NCBI GenBank assembly: GCA_023055425.1
Contig: JALGPY010000006.1
Location: 76,072,435 to 76,136,434 of the forward strand
DNA from: Linanthus parryae
Lineage: Eukaryota > Streptophyta > Magnoliopsida > Ericales > Polemoniaceae
DNA: 64,000 bases
Direction of reading: 5' to 3'
The translations under genes and the position numbers were made by a program. Shown one piece after another: positions 32,096-45,200 of the stretch (positions are counted from its first letter, which is position 1; the number at the start of each line of letters is the position of its first letter). Below the pieces are notes generated by a model, which was given only the letters and a program-made list of their open reading frames with translations, searched no databases and was not told the DNA's origin.

Positions 32096-32888
32096 TTAGT
32101 AGAAAAGATTGCGACAAATAGATAAGGTGTTGTACAAAGTTGAAAACAATGTATTTTTTCCTAGTCTTTGTCAACCACTTTTATTTGATGAGCAAGTGAA
32201 AGACTCGACTTGCGCGTCAAGTTTGCCCCAAGCATTACGTCTTTTATAGTTGTGAAGTGTTGAATCAAATGGTTTATCATTACAGTCTCATCCACCAAAA
32301 TGATCTGAATTATGAAATTTATTCTCCCTCCCTTTCAACAGAGTAGATAAAGTACAACATTCCACATGAAAGAAAAAGGAAGAAACAAACAAAGATTTAG
32401 TCTCAATTAACGGATCATATAAAGGAGAAAAAGTTGGTAAACGTGATTACTCAAATCTTAATTGTGCCTTTCCGAGCATGACATCCCAAGTACTATATGC
32501 CAAGTCCTCCCTTTCTATTGCAAATACTCTCTCTCTCTCTCTCTCTAAGAGTAGAGAGACTAGAGACACATCTTGGTCCACTTTGCGTGCTCTGCGTATG
32601 GTACAATGCGTGTTGGCATGTGACAATTTAGAGCATGTCTTGAGGCTAAGTTTTAAGTTTATTTGACAAATGATTATTGAAACATAAACAATAAAAGTGA
32701 TGGGATGGGGGTGATTTTCCTAGGATAGCGACATAGGAAATGCTCCATTAGTTTTTGATCTATATACGGTATCAGTTTTGTTTCTCTCTCGGCAATCAAT
32801 AGAAAGCTTTTGTCTTTTAGATTTTTTTTGGTACATAAAAGTTTAGGGGATTAGAGGGAGACCTTTTGCCTCTTATGAGAATTTAACA
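32096..32888. other. Intergenic DNA with a (CT)n microsatellite
   Basis: No gene is recognised. A CT repeat lies at 32,527-32,546. A 16-base word AGGGGATTAGAGGGAG at 32,845-32,860 recurs at 35,311-35,326 on the other side of the next element. Confidence 0.6.
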
Positions 32889-35309
32889 GGGCCTCGTTTG
32901 GGTAGCGGATAAGGAGATGGGATATGATATGATATCCCCTTCCTTATCATATCCCATGTTTGGGTAGCGGATATGAGGGTGAAATCATATCAAAGCCATA
33001 TCCTCCCTCTCATTTTTTGCCTAAAATCTTATCCCATGGGGGAGGTGGTATACATCAGATAAGAGTTGGGGAGGATATGAGCTAATTTATCTGGACAAAA
33101 ATGCCCTCATCAATATGCCAAAATGACATGGGTATAAATACCCGAACCTAACCACTGTTCACCACATCTCTCTCTTACCCAGCACCTTCTTCTCCCTCTC
33201 TCTGTTCTTCGTTACTTCAACCCGTCTTCCCCGTTCAAGCAAATTCACGAAGCCACCACACCGCCGTGGACTTCGTCTTCCTCAAACGCCAACAACCGCC
33301 GGAGACTTTAACCGTTGTCTTCCTCCAACGCCACAGCCGCCGGAGACTTCAACCGTTGTCGAGAAACCCAACACCACCATCGCCGTTAGAAGCCAGTGCA
33401 CCACCATCGCCTCCTCCTCCTCCTTCACCCACCACCGTCTTCATCCCCCATTCACCGAAGCCCACAGGGATGTGATTGTGGAAGAAGCAGGTGAGTTCGA
33501 TCCAATTGAAATTCTAGGTTTAGATTGATTTGGGATTTTTTTTTTTTTTTTTTGGTTTAGAATGATTTGGATATTTCTGAGTTTAAATTGATCTTCAGTG
33601 GTTTATATGGTGGCGGTGAGTTTAATTTTTTGAAATTTTTGTGGGTGTTGATGTTTGGGGATCGACAAAGAGGCTCTGAAACAGCTTCTTCGATTTGTTG
33701 TTTGGGTTCATGAATATGCCCATCAAAACCCATAGACTGTCTGCTTGTGATTATTGTTTCTGATAATTTGTGATTATTGTTTCTAATAATTTATCACAAA
33801 TTTGGTGAAGCTAAAGGGGGGTCATAGATCAAAACCAATTTACCAGTGGCTACTTGCATTCCTACTAATTGACCTCATCTTGTTAATACTTTGCAAGAAG
33901 CCATAAGAACTGCTTGAAGCAACTTTGGCACTTGCAGCTTGTTAATAAGAGTACCCATTAAAAGTGTGCAAATTGATTCATAGGTTTAATACTTATGTGC
34001 AGATTGATTCATAGGTTTAAGGGTCATTAAAAGTCACTGTTGTTTGACATCTTTTCATTCTTTTCTCACCTCTCCGTAGCGGTTAACGGGGGTATCCCTC
34101 TTGGCTACAACCCATCCCCCTGTAGATGTTTCAATCCCCTTTTGGTATTCCCTTTTGTGTGCTTTCGCCACTCTTCTTCTTCACAATTTACAACCGCTTC
34201 TACTCTCAATCGGTACCATTTAATTTCTTTGTTAAGCTAGCAAACACAACCAATTTTAGGGTGATCATCCTCCAGTGTTGACATTATTTTATTTGATTGA
34301 TCTAAATTGTGTGTGTTTCCAGCCACACACATTGACAACCTGTCAGGTTTTTGTTGAACCTGCTATTGGATGGATACCATTGAAGGTCTAGGTAACAATA
34401 TGTTTTGTTTCGGTTCTATCTTACGGCTTTCCCACTCATGACCTCTATTTGGTTAAGGTTATGCAGGTAAATGTGCAGAAAGTTCGTTTCTTTATCTGAC
34501 TATGTTTTAGAGAACCGGAGGCTGAAAAAGATGATGCCGCAGTTGATTGAAGCTGGCAAAGATCAGTTGAGCGCGGTAACTGATCTTTCTAGGAAGGTCA
34601 AATATATGGAGAGGAAGTTGGCAAAGATGAAGAAGGTGAAGAACCGACGTACCAAGTCTGCTAAAGAAAGGATTGAAGACATTGTAGTTTGAAAGTAACT
34701 TGTTTTTTGCTTTTTAACAACCAAATCAAGATGTAGATTATGTTATGATCATGGGAGAGTGAATGTGTCTGGACTCTGGACATGAACTTGTAATGTTGTT
34801 TGGTTTTAATGAACAAAGATCTTTTCTGATTCAATTCCTTGTTGATTTGAGTACTTTGGGAATTTTTTACTGGTACTTCGGGAATTATTTAAAAAAAAAA
34901 TTGTTCGTTTTTCACTTGAGTTAGCGAGGGATAATATCAATATTATATTAAATTACTCCACTATATGACAGACAATTATTTACGCTTGAAGTAAAAAAAT
35001 GAACATTATTTAGCAAGACATCGTTATTTACAAACATTCCAGGCCTCAATTTACAATACAAGTAGTTCTATACAACATTATTGCACTTGAGGGTATTATA
35101 GTCATTTAGATCACATCCTGCTTCTTATCCTGCACCACCCAAACATGGTAATTCATATCTTGCTTCTTATCCGGCCTCATATCCTGCAGCACCCAAATAC
35201 AGTAAGGCAGCATATCATATCAGTCCTTATCCGACAGCATACATATCCTACCTCGTATCCCATCATAAGTCATATCCGCTGTATCTTATCCGCTACCCAA
35301 ACGAGGCCC
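32889..35309. mobile_element. Harbinger-like inverted-repeat element (2.4 kb)
   Basis: The ends are perfect inverted repeats of 25 bp beginning GGGCCTCGTTTGGGTAGCGG, of the GGG...GTTTGG type seen in PIF/Harbinger elements. Subterminal GTTTGGGTAGCGGATA words are repeated at both ends. No clean target duplication was found. The interior looks like a gene: TATAAATA at 33,133, a leader, a Pro/Ser-rich first exon (33,266 to about 33,490) ending at a GTGAGT donor, and a basic coiled-coil-like C-terminal exon (34,471-34,692). No DDE transposase is recognisable, so this is probably a deletion derivative or a carrier of a captured gene. Confidence 0.65.
33266..34692 (+). CDS. Possible split gene inside the Harbinger-like element, unknown function
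   Basis: Two frames flank an intron-like stretch. The first (ATG 33,266) encodes a basic start and a Pro/Ser-rich segment (PPSPPPPPSPTTVF) and runs to a consensus donor AAGCAG/GTGAGT near 33,490. The last (about 34,471-34,692) encodes a Lys/Arg-rich helical segment (DLSRKVKYMERKLAKMKK, then NRRTKSAKERIEDIVV) with a stop at 34,690-34,692. A TATA-like word lies 130 bp upstream. I cannot name the protein. A MYB-like or transposon-encoded helper protein is possible but no SANT motif is visible. Intermediate exons were not resolved. Confidence 0.3.
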
Positions 35310-36442
35310 AAGGGGATTAGAGGGAGGAGAGACTGCTCCGTCCATAGAAAATTACAAATCACCCTCCGAGAGAGACCATCAGCAGCGGGCTCAACCCTAG
35401 TCTCAAATTAGGTTCAGCAGACGAACCTTATTAACTCAACCTACTCTCATTGACTTGTCTTCAAATCTTTGAGGTGCCTGATATGGAACAAGAGGTCTAA
35501 TCTTATAATTGTAGATGATGTTTATGTTATTGGAGCTTTGAGGAGTTTCTAGTAGTTTCCTTTTAATTGGTGTCTGAGACGTGCTTCTTTTTGTGTGAAC
35601 AAGACAGGTATAAATTTGATACGGTTTGAGTCTATTTAGTAATTATTAAAAAACAAAACAACAGTGTTCTATATCAAAACGTGTACGCGGTTGCATTTCT
35701 CGGTGTTCAATTTTTAAGAATGATCGACTAACACAAATACTGATTAAGTATTTTTGAAACGGTTCTTTTCCGGCTTCCAAACCAGTATAAACAGGTGTGG
35801 TAACTCTTGATTATGGGAAAAGCGTCTAAATTCTGAGGTATCGAACTCTTGATTATGGTAGAGTACACCAAAACAACTGTATTTAAAATTTTATATCACA
35901 ATTATCCCCAAGAACAAAGTCGATGCTTTGGAACCACCAGAGAAATAATCATCAAATAAGCCGTTTAGCCAACAGCCTTGAAAGAAATCGTGTTGCCTTC
36001 TTAAGGTAATAGAAGTGATAAACTCAAGAACTGGATAATCTTGACAAGTGTTGTGGATGAAAACTTGCAAGATCCCAACGGCAAAAATAAACTACCAACT
36101 TATTTCTTGAAACGCGTATTCAGCCAGAAAATCAACCTATCTCCACCTCCCTTCTCAGAAAAGCGATGGGCGAATGGATACTAAAAGTTGGTTTGAGAAA
36201 ACAGATAACATCAATCCTTAAAGTAGATAACTTGATTTCCAAATTCACACCTGCTTACTTACAACACCATCAGTACACACCAGAGTCATACTCGAAACCC
36301 ATCAATATTCCACACAACAAAGCCAGAAACCAGAATAAGTAGTGAAAAGTTAGTGATCACGTAGTGGACGTCATTATTCAAATCTATCTGTAAAAGAAAC
36401 AAAATGAATATCTCGAGTTGAGACGTGGGATATTGATTTATT
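35310..36442. other. Intergenic DNA, no gene recognised
   Basis: No protein-like frame or RNA gene. It starts with the 16-base word AGGGGATTAGAGGGAG (35,311-35,326), also present at 32,845. Confidence 0.6.
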
Positions 36443-36445
36443 TAA

Positions 36446-36907
36446 GGTTGGGTTTGATACGACTTATTTCCAGCTTTTAATTCACTTTGGACTTTTAATC
36501 TGTTTTGAGCTTTTCTGAAAGGTTTGGTATGACTTTTTCTGTGTCAACTTTGGGTTTTGCCTTTTTTCTTGTAATGTAAAACTGCATTCTGAAAGTTGGG
36601 TTTCATAAACTTTTTTTGGACTTTTGTCTTCTTAAACAATAAAAATGATCAATTTACCTCTACTTTTTTTTGTACCAACATACTATGCCATCTAATTAGA
36701 CCTACTATAATTTTAACAGTAAATATAAAAAATATAAAATGATAATTTTCACTGACAAACAAAAGTGTTGCATCCTAACTTTTTAACAGCACAACTTTTT
36801 TCACCAAACTCATGCATTTTTTTTCATCAACTTCTTTGTCACGAACTTTTTTTCACAAAAACTAAAAAGTCGACTTAATAGTCCAAAAAGTCGTACCAAA
36901 CCCACCC
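36446..36907. mobile_element. Tourist/Harbinger-like MITE (462 bp)
   Basis: Left end GGTTGGGTTTGATACGACTT and, on the opposite strand, right end GGGTGGGTTTGGTACGACTT form near-perfect 20-bp inverted repeats. TAA flanks both sides (36,443-36,445 and 36,908-36,910), as expected for Harbinger-type insertion. It is non-coding and AT-rich. Confidence 0.8.
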
Positions 36908-36910
36908 TAA

Positions 36911-39241
36911 ATGTGTAGTTGAAGTGAAGAGACTTCTTAGAGACTTCAACCACATGTTTCAACATCCAAAATCTAATAATCCAGTGCCCCAGATGGGACA
37001 ATTATTTGTTTGGGATCTCTAATATTTTGGAATTAAACTGATAAATTATTGAAGGAAAAGGGATTCCATACTCTATTTGTTGCCAATCATAGGCATGTGA
37101 TGTCTTAATCAGGGAGCTAAAATGATATGTACCCACAAAAACATAAGCCAGACCCATCTAAAAGCTGTAAACTAGACAAGCTTCCTAATGGTGGACCTCA
37201 TGAACTCATGGGGAGGGAGAGAAAGGCATGCAATTGTTGCTGCTTTCACATGGGTGCCACAAATATAGAACTTTAAAGCCAACCTTTTATCACTTGCCTT
37301 TAACAGTCTCTTGATAGCATGACTAGAATTCCAAAACGACAAGGCTATTTCTTAAAGGTTTAAGTAGTAAATAATGTAAATCACATGAGGTGTCTTATCA
37401 AATCAAGTACTTCCTGTGTTTATGCTCTTGCATCCTATTTCACTATTCACCGTGTCACCTTAACCCGATGATTTGATTGGCAAACCCATACAAGAATTTC
37501 ATAATCTTTTTATGGTGTTGTAGAGCAAAGTTTACTCAAACACTATGAAAATATTACCAAATTATTGCATTATTTTGCTAATCAAATCACATGATCAGAA
37601 TAACTCGAGAAAGTCAAAATAGGAAACAAATGAAGTATTTGGCTTACAAACTGATCACATGAAAGAGTCTACGTCTAAATCCTCAACTTTATTGAGGGCA
37701 TGTTTCAAACTCCAATATTATATTCCACCGTGTTTGGCACCACAGCATTCCAACCTTTTACCAGGCAAGCTATTCACCAGATGCAGGACAATGTTATTTC
37801 TTGCATACCTAACATGGGGGGGTTGTGACCACACCTCTAATAGTCCATTTTTGGATCTCTTGTGTTGAAAATGCTTGTTCATGTGTCATGTGTCTGTTCC
37901 TTTTGTTTTTTATCCACAATCTTCTTAGAACACAAACCCAGGCAGGAAAAATATAGTACACCACTATCCCCCACAAACTTAGCAAGATTTAAAATGTGTA
38001 CTAGATACTCTCTCTTCCATTATACAAAAAACAAAGGGCCAAGAAATTGCATAGCTGGTGTAGGAACCACGTCATAACCTCAAATGGAAGGGCATCTTTC
38101 AGGTCTACTACATTTCATAAACCACATTGCGACAGAATATGTCTCCCTATACACATAAGCCTTCCCCGCTATTATCTTCTTACTACCACCCCTAATATCC
38201 TGCCCGAGATGACCCATCAGTTTCTTTGTAAACATTATTTTCATCATATTTATATCTAATATTTTGTCACTCATATACGAAATAAAATCCAACCGAATAT
38301 GAGCAATTTCATAGCCATGTTTAAGTATCTTCCAACTTTGGCCATCCTTGGGCCAAATTCGAGCTAAACTGAAACGTGGAAAGGATTAACAAGTGGTAAT
38401 AATATTATTAATACTCCTTTGGATTATTAATCCCTGGACACTTGATTAAGAATGTCGTCTAACCATTTTTTCATTTTCTCTTTTAAAGATATTGATAGTA
38501 CCCCGTGAACTAGCAGCCACACTTCAAAATTCCTATTAAAACACGGGTATGAGATGTACCATTATTCCAGTACAGGCCCTCCTTACAACTTACTAGTCCA
38601 TTACTTCTATTTCGGATACCAACAAAATCAATGGTGGTCGCTGAAATTCTATGGGATAAGTGCTTCTACTAGTCATTTACTTCTTATCACCTAACATATC
38701 TGGCAAGCAAACGAGGCAGACATCCTAACTCGGGAAGGATATAGAATAACAACAGCTCAAAAGGTTGGCACAAATCCACCTTTCTGTTTAAGCTACCTAA
38801 AACCAATCATTGGATGCTAATATTCAAATGATTCAAGAGCTCTTTGTTCTAGAAAAAGTGTGAAAGAAACAAACATCGTGTAGCTGGCAATGAACCCACA
38901 TTGATTTGCATTGACTACTTTTGTAACGTGGTATATGTTCTGCACAGGGTGGAGATAGGGCACCGAAATGTTCCACAAATGTTTTATTATAGTTGTAATA
39001 AGTTATGAGTTTCTCTATTTTCTATGACAACAAAACAAAAAACTGGGTTGATGGAAGTCTGACCCAGCTCTAGTTTGACTGGCGATGTAATAATTCAGGG
39101 GTTGTATATACAAAACTCACCAACCTGAACAAAAGGATAAAGAAAGAAGAAGAAGAATACTTATCCTTAGTTGTCCACATGGTGATGTATGAAGGCTTCC
39201 TTCCTTCCAGTAAAAGGTGCTGAGATGCTACAGAATCTTCT
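36911..39241. other. Intergenic DNA downstream of the HCS1-like gene
   Basis: No gene recognised. The stretch 37,480-37,600 (TTTTTATGGTGTTGTAGAGC ... ATTACCAAATTATTGC) resembles 58,185-58,260 and is probably a dispersed repeat. A minus-strand open frame at 38,080-38,292 has no recognisable domain. The last 150 bp should contain the HCS1 3' UTR. Confidence 0.5.
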
Positions 39242-42200
39242 TTAGTTCAGTTTTCTCCTCACTAGGCCTTTGAAGAAGTCAAAGCTGTAGAAAACCATGT
39301 GAAAGAAATCATAATACTTAAACAGTGACGACTTTGATAAGGAGAAGAACAAAGTAACAACTACCAACATAAACTATAAACTATTTTGAACAGAATCTTG
39401 GATGTGGCAAGGTTTGAGATGCAACTTTGATTGCACAATTGAGCTGTGAATATTAACAATGATTCCAACCAGTGTTGGGTTCATGTATCAGAAACCCTGG
39501 TTTTTATGTATGTCGTTCAAATCCCAAGCTTTTAAGGATATAAGTTCAGCTTTCAAGAACAAGTGTCTAGTCCAAGTGGTTAGAACCCTTAAGCCCGGGT
39601 TCATCACCAACAACAAGAAGGCCAGACTTTCAGGAAGTTAATAAGAAATGGTTGAAACTGGGAAGAATTTCAAAATGCATTCCCAGGGTTTGGTGAGTAA
39701 AAGGTATCCAGGAGGCAGCTTTACACGTTAGATAATCAAGTGATGCTCACCATAACATTCACCGATGTGAACTGAATTGTCTAATACTTAATTTTAGGCT
39801 TAAATAGGAAATAAATTTTCAATTCTAGTGAACTGATAAGCAGAGGCCAAGTAGCATTGCGGTTGGTAATTACTAGAAGCCAACAGGTATCTTCTAATAT
39901 GAGGCGGTTAAGGAAAAAGGATGCATCTATGCCATTCACTTTATTTTCTCTGTGTCTAAGAGATGGTCCCCGACTAATGCAGTTCACATGCCTTCTGTGC
40001 AAAAGAGAAGCCCTAGTTACACTAACAACATTAGTGCTTCAATTTGGTTGGAGATGAAGAAACAAGAACAATTGGTCCAGCTTCTGTTTCCCAAATGTGC
40101 TACAAAACATTGTTGTCTTGTCAGCAACCAGAGGTACTAACAGAGGAAAGAAACCAACAAATAAAGGAGCAGAACAACAAATGTAATGGACAAAGACTGG
40201 ACCAACATGAGCAATCGAATGCAGAAACTGCCAAAACACAATAATCAATAACCATGACCGAAATAGGAACCTGCATCTCCTGTGATAACAGGACCAGAAC
40301 AATAATGTAAAGGCTTAACCCAAAATTTCATCTTGAAGAAATCGGGAAAAGAAGAACCCATTGAAGGATGAATGAGACCAAATGTAACTGTCGGGAAACC
40401 CGCAACAAAATTAAAGCGGAAAAAGAATCTTGGAAAGTGATGCTCATTTTTTACTTTAACATGATTTCTTGTACTCTGGGGTCCCAACGGGAGTTGAGCC
40501 GTTGAGGAGTTGGGTCATACAGTACAAGCATGGGACAAAGCAAAATCCAGAGTTCATGTTCATATCCACAGAGCTGCTCATGTTCTGAAACTACAGAACA
40601 CAATAATAGTCTACAAGGATTGTCTCCATCACCAGGTTACATGAAGAGGCATGGAACGGTCAACATCAGTGGACAGCAACATATGAAACAATAGTAGTTT
40701 AAGGTTTTGTTCAGTTCGGTTCTTCAGATACAGAAATAAGAGGCTCAGCGGAAGTGAGGTGGAAGAAGTATCAGTAATGCAATAAAGAGTCAGGATTCAC
40801 AAATGTAAAGACACAGAAGCCAGTATTCGCAGTTTTGTGCCGGATTCAGATGCAGCTATGGCAAACTATAGATTAACCAGGCCTGTCAATGGGCCGGGTT
40901 CCGACCCTCAACCTTAAAGTCAGACCATACACATAACCGGCCCAGCAAAGTATCAACCCATTGGTTCCAGAACTGGAAAAAACCTAGAACTGATGCGTCT
41001 TAACCTATTACCCAGAGGACACACGATTAAGAAAATAAATCATTCAGTACAGTCGATTGAAATTGTGGTATCGCATCTACGCCGGAACCAACAATGTTTA
41101 TGCTTGAACGAGGTGTTGACGATTAATTCATGTATAGAGTGAAGATAAAGAAACAGATGCAAGTGAGAGAGAGAGAGAGAGAGAGAGAGAAGATGAAGCA
41201 GAAAGAGAAATACTACTGGAACAAGTACTGGTTGCTTGTGAGAAGAAACAGTACTGGAGAAAGTGGGAAGAGTTAGGAACACAGATGAGGGAGGGGGAGG
41301 AGAGAGATGGAAATGTGATGATAGAACTGAGCAGGAGAAAGAAAATTAAGGGATGAGAGTGAGAGAGAGAGATGGATTACGCGGAGAAGATTAAGGAGAG
41401 AAATTAAATGTGAGTGAGAATTTAACGGCAGGATTTGATTAATGCTAGAAAAAAGATTGTAGCGAGGATACCTGAGAGATTCAGGTGAGAAGAAACTAAT
41501 TGGATAGGGAGGATGGAGGCGGGTCTTCAGTCACCCATCGGGTATCTGGTTCTAATCCGGACCTGAACCAACAAGATCTGGCTCTGCTGATTCTGGGTAG
41601 AGTGGGTACATCTCCGATCCTGATTCCATGGTTACGGGTCTTCTCGTGCTTGGTTTGGTTGATTTTTTGGGTTGAAACTTGGAACTGACAGGCCTAAGAA
41701 TATCAACACCCATTCTTGAAGTTCTATGGTTCATGAGAATGAAGCGAGGTATATCAGGATTTTAACTATTGAAGATAATTAAATATTCTCCACGAGTGTT
41801 TCTATAACTCCCCCCATAGTAAACAGTAGAGTTGCTAGTGTTGCAGGTGAGTGGTCGTGAATAAGAGACATCAACAAGGTTGGAATATCTCCAGCCATTC
41901 TTTCACTAATCGATCAACCATTCCTTCACTAATAGATCAATTACTCTCATAACCTACGCAAATCTCAAGGAAATATAGGCATGAAATCTTATTGAAGTAT
42001 TCAAAACACTAGGGCCTCCTGCCATTCCATCACCAACAGATCGTACTCTCAATTCTCATAACCTACGCAGCGAAGACTAGCAAGTTTAAGGTTATACTCA
42101 TACTCTCATAAAGTCTGCATTCCACATGGATTCAAATTTGGGAATTTACTTGGACTATAATACAAACATAACATATCAAGTACTTTGATGTAACATACAT

Positions 42201-45200
42201 GATACCTTGTACAGCATCATAAAGCTCGTAGGTATCATACGTAAATTGTATACTAGTACGTAAATTATTTGCAAGAGACAAGTTTGTCTAATTTCTTAAA
42301 TGGATTCAATCTATATAAACATTTTCACTGATTACAATAGTCATGGATAATGTATATAGTTCTGGTGTTTAAGGTAATGTTCCGATACTTTCCAATGTTT
42401 AAGAATACTTAATATTCAGCTTAAATGCATTTCCAGTGTTAGATGTCAATGTAGTGCATTTCCAATTTGTTTACAACTGATGTAATCTTACTTTAAATCT
42501 TAAACGTAATGTCAAATGTAATTAACTCTCTCTCAAACTATCTCTTTCTTCCCCTCAACGTGCTATCTATCTCTCTTGGCTATTAGTCTCTCTTTAAATG
42601 TAAAGGGATGGAAAAGAGTGCTTCCATTTGTGCATATCATGTAAGGGATCATACAAAAACGGGTACCTGCATAATACTTGTCTATCAAATGAGAATATGT
42701 GGACAGGTGAAATACCTATTGCCATCTGGATGAAGCTCACACATTTTGCTGTCGTCACCAACAGCCAACAAATATCCTGATGATGTCAAACCCTAAAATA
42801 AAAAGAAGTTGATTTGCATAAACATCTAATGCAATCTGTTCCATATTCGGAAATTTAAACAAGAAAATAACATGGATGCTCCTCATATAAGACAGTAGAG
42901 ATGAAAGATTATTCCGGTTACTTTCTAACAGGAAAATAGAAACATTACATAGATGATGATGATTATATTGTGTTCCAGTGCGACATAAGATTCAAACAAA
43001 GGGGAAAGTCTTGCACAGAATTAAAACACAAAAAAGGTTCATGCTTTGAACGAATTCATTGAACAATTTGAACGCACGGGATCATCTTCTCTGACCACAA
43101 GATCAAGGTAAATGGGATGACATGCAAATTCACTTTGACAAAATCCTTTTACGAGGGTATTGGATCCAATCTCACGAGTTTTCAACTGTGTTGTCTAACC
43201 GGTTGATTCTCAAAACCTAATTCCTTGGGAGCACCGACACTCCACAACAGGGATCGTGCCCGTGTCGAACACTCATGACACTCAGACACTTGTACGACAC
43301 TCCAACGTGCGTGTCAGAAGCTCCATCTGGCATGTCAGGATGTCTTCGTTAATTTTATTAGAAATGACACCCCTGGGACACATCAGAGACACTTAATGAG
43401 ACACAGCAATGTACATGAAAAGGCTATGTACATGAAAAGGCTGCCCTTTTGAACAACACATTCAAGCAAGGTTTTAACTTCTCACAGGAAACCGCTCCTA
43501 GGGTTTCACGGACACAACTCGTCAAACCCGAGCCCAGGTGAGCTACTATAAGCAAATGTTATGGCCAGGACTCGTGCCAATAGTTGTCATCCATTAGTTA
43601 GAGTGAAAATTCAAATACGGAGTATGTATATTTTCAAGAAGAGTAATAATGTTGATGTATCCCTGCATGTCCACATTCTCATTTTTTACAAAACGGTGTC
43701 CATGTCTGTTCCTGTATCATATCCGACACCAGTATCTGTAATGCTTGTTAGGCTAATTCATTACTTTTTTTTCGGAAATTCTCAAGTATCATGCTGAATA
43801 CACCTAGTTTCTGTGTGTTTATGTGTAATTCACGGATTTTGTTGAAGGTGTTTGACCTGGAATCTCTTTGTTTTGTTTTTCTAATAGGTATTCAAAATTT
43901 TATAAAACTAAAGAACGTTTACAAAACAACTGATCATACTCTCATAACTTGTGCAGCGAAAGAAGAAAGAAAATTGCAGAGCTAAGCCAAAGAAACCAGG
44001 AAATCCAACAAATGTCTATAGAGCTGAGGGGATGCAAGAACGCCACTCCAAAATCATCTGAAAGATACTCCTGACAAAAGTATCAGGCATAAGATTATCA
44101 TCAAAAGCTTTTAAGTTGCACACCCTCCAAATAATCCGCATAAAAACCAAAGGAGCCAACCCCAAACTCCCTCTGCTCACTAACTATGAACACCACCTAA
44201 AGTAATCAAGAACTCTGAAACTGTAGCAGATAGCTATGATAGGAATTAGGAGATGAGAAGAACCAATTAATTGCAAGTGTCAGAATTTCTCTTCATGAAT
44301 TGTATTTATTTGACAAATTACTTAAGATGGTGCGATGTAAGATACAACGCATAGGACAATGGTTTCAATTTTCAATGAAAAGTCGTAGGTTTTTTTCTCC
44401 TTCTGTAATGTGATAATTAAACTAGTTACACATGCATCGCGTGGACACCTTCCCCAGTTTTAGCAAAAGCAAAGGAAACATTAGCTATGAAACAACATTA
44501 GAAGAGGCAATATTACTTAACTTGACAAGCATTCATCTAAAGATGTCTGCAGGGAACATTTTCTTTAGTTTCTTCCCTTATAAACTCGTGCGCGAATTTA
44601 CACCAGATCAATTAAGACACATTTTCTCGATGATCTCCTTCTATTGTTTTATGACCCTCAGCAAGAACCAAGTCACTGCCTCTCATAGCCGCATCAATGA
44701 CCTGTACTGGACCTATGCCAGACAGCCTCAAATGGTATTCCATCCTTCCATCTCCCTAATGAATGCACTGTCCAGCTTAGCATACTGGTTCGAGACCACT
44801 CAATTTCTAGTTTTTTTTTTCATAATTGCCTAATACTCGTTATTGTATATTAATATGTATCTTTAGGTCGTCCTGTGAACTCTTTTTCTCTTTGGATGAT
44901 ACAGAACTACTCCTGCGTCAGAATACTAAGATGGCAGAGAAATACTGTTGAAATCCTCCATTTCATCCTAAAGCTAAAGAAAAGAAACACAGAAAAGCCT
45001 AACATTTCCCATCGATTTTAACCAAACTACATATTTAAATGTGTAAATAATTAAGTTGCGCTGAAAAGAAAGTAGTGCAGCGGATCTATTTCACCTGAAT
45101 GTTTTCCATAGGGTTCTATATTCATGTTTTTGAGCAACGTGTACCTCATATTAGCTCACCTGAACGGTAACCACTTTTTCTACTAGTTGATCCCCATCCT

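Larger units (their letters stand above)
39285..42715 (-). other. HCS1 intron 9
   Basis: Contains a (GA)n run at 41,164-41,190 and a possible inverted-repeat element at about 40,881-41,693. No independent gene is supported. Confidence 0.7.

Noticed and set aside
32889..35309. hAT element
   Set aside because: No 8-bp duplication and no CAGGG...CCCTG ends; the TIR better fits Harbinger, though the TAA duplication is also missing.
38080..38292. Minus-strand 70-residue frame as a gene
   Set aside because: No recognisable domain, no exon signals and no supporting neighbours.
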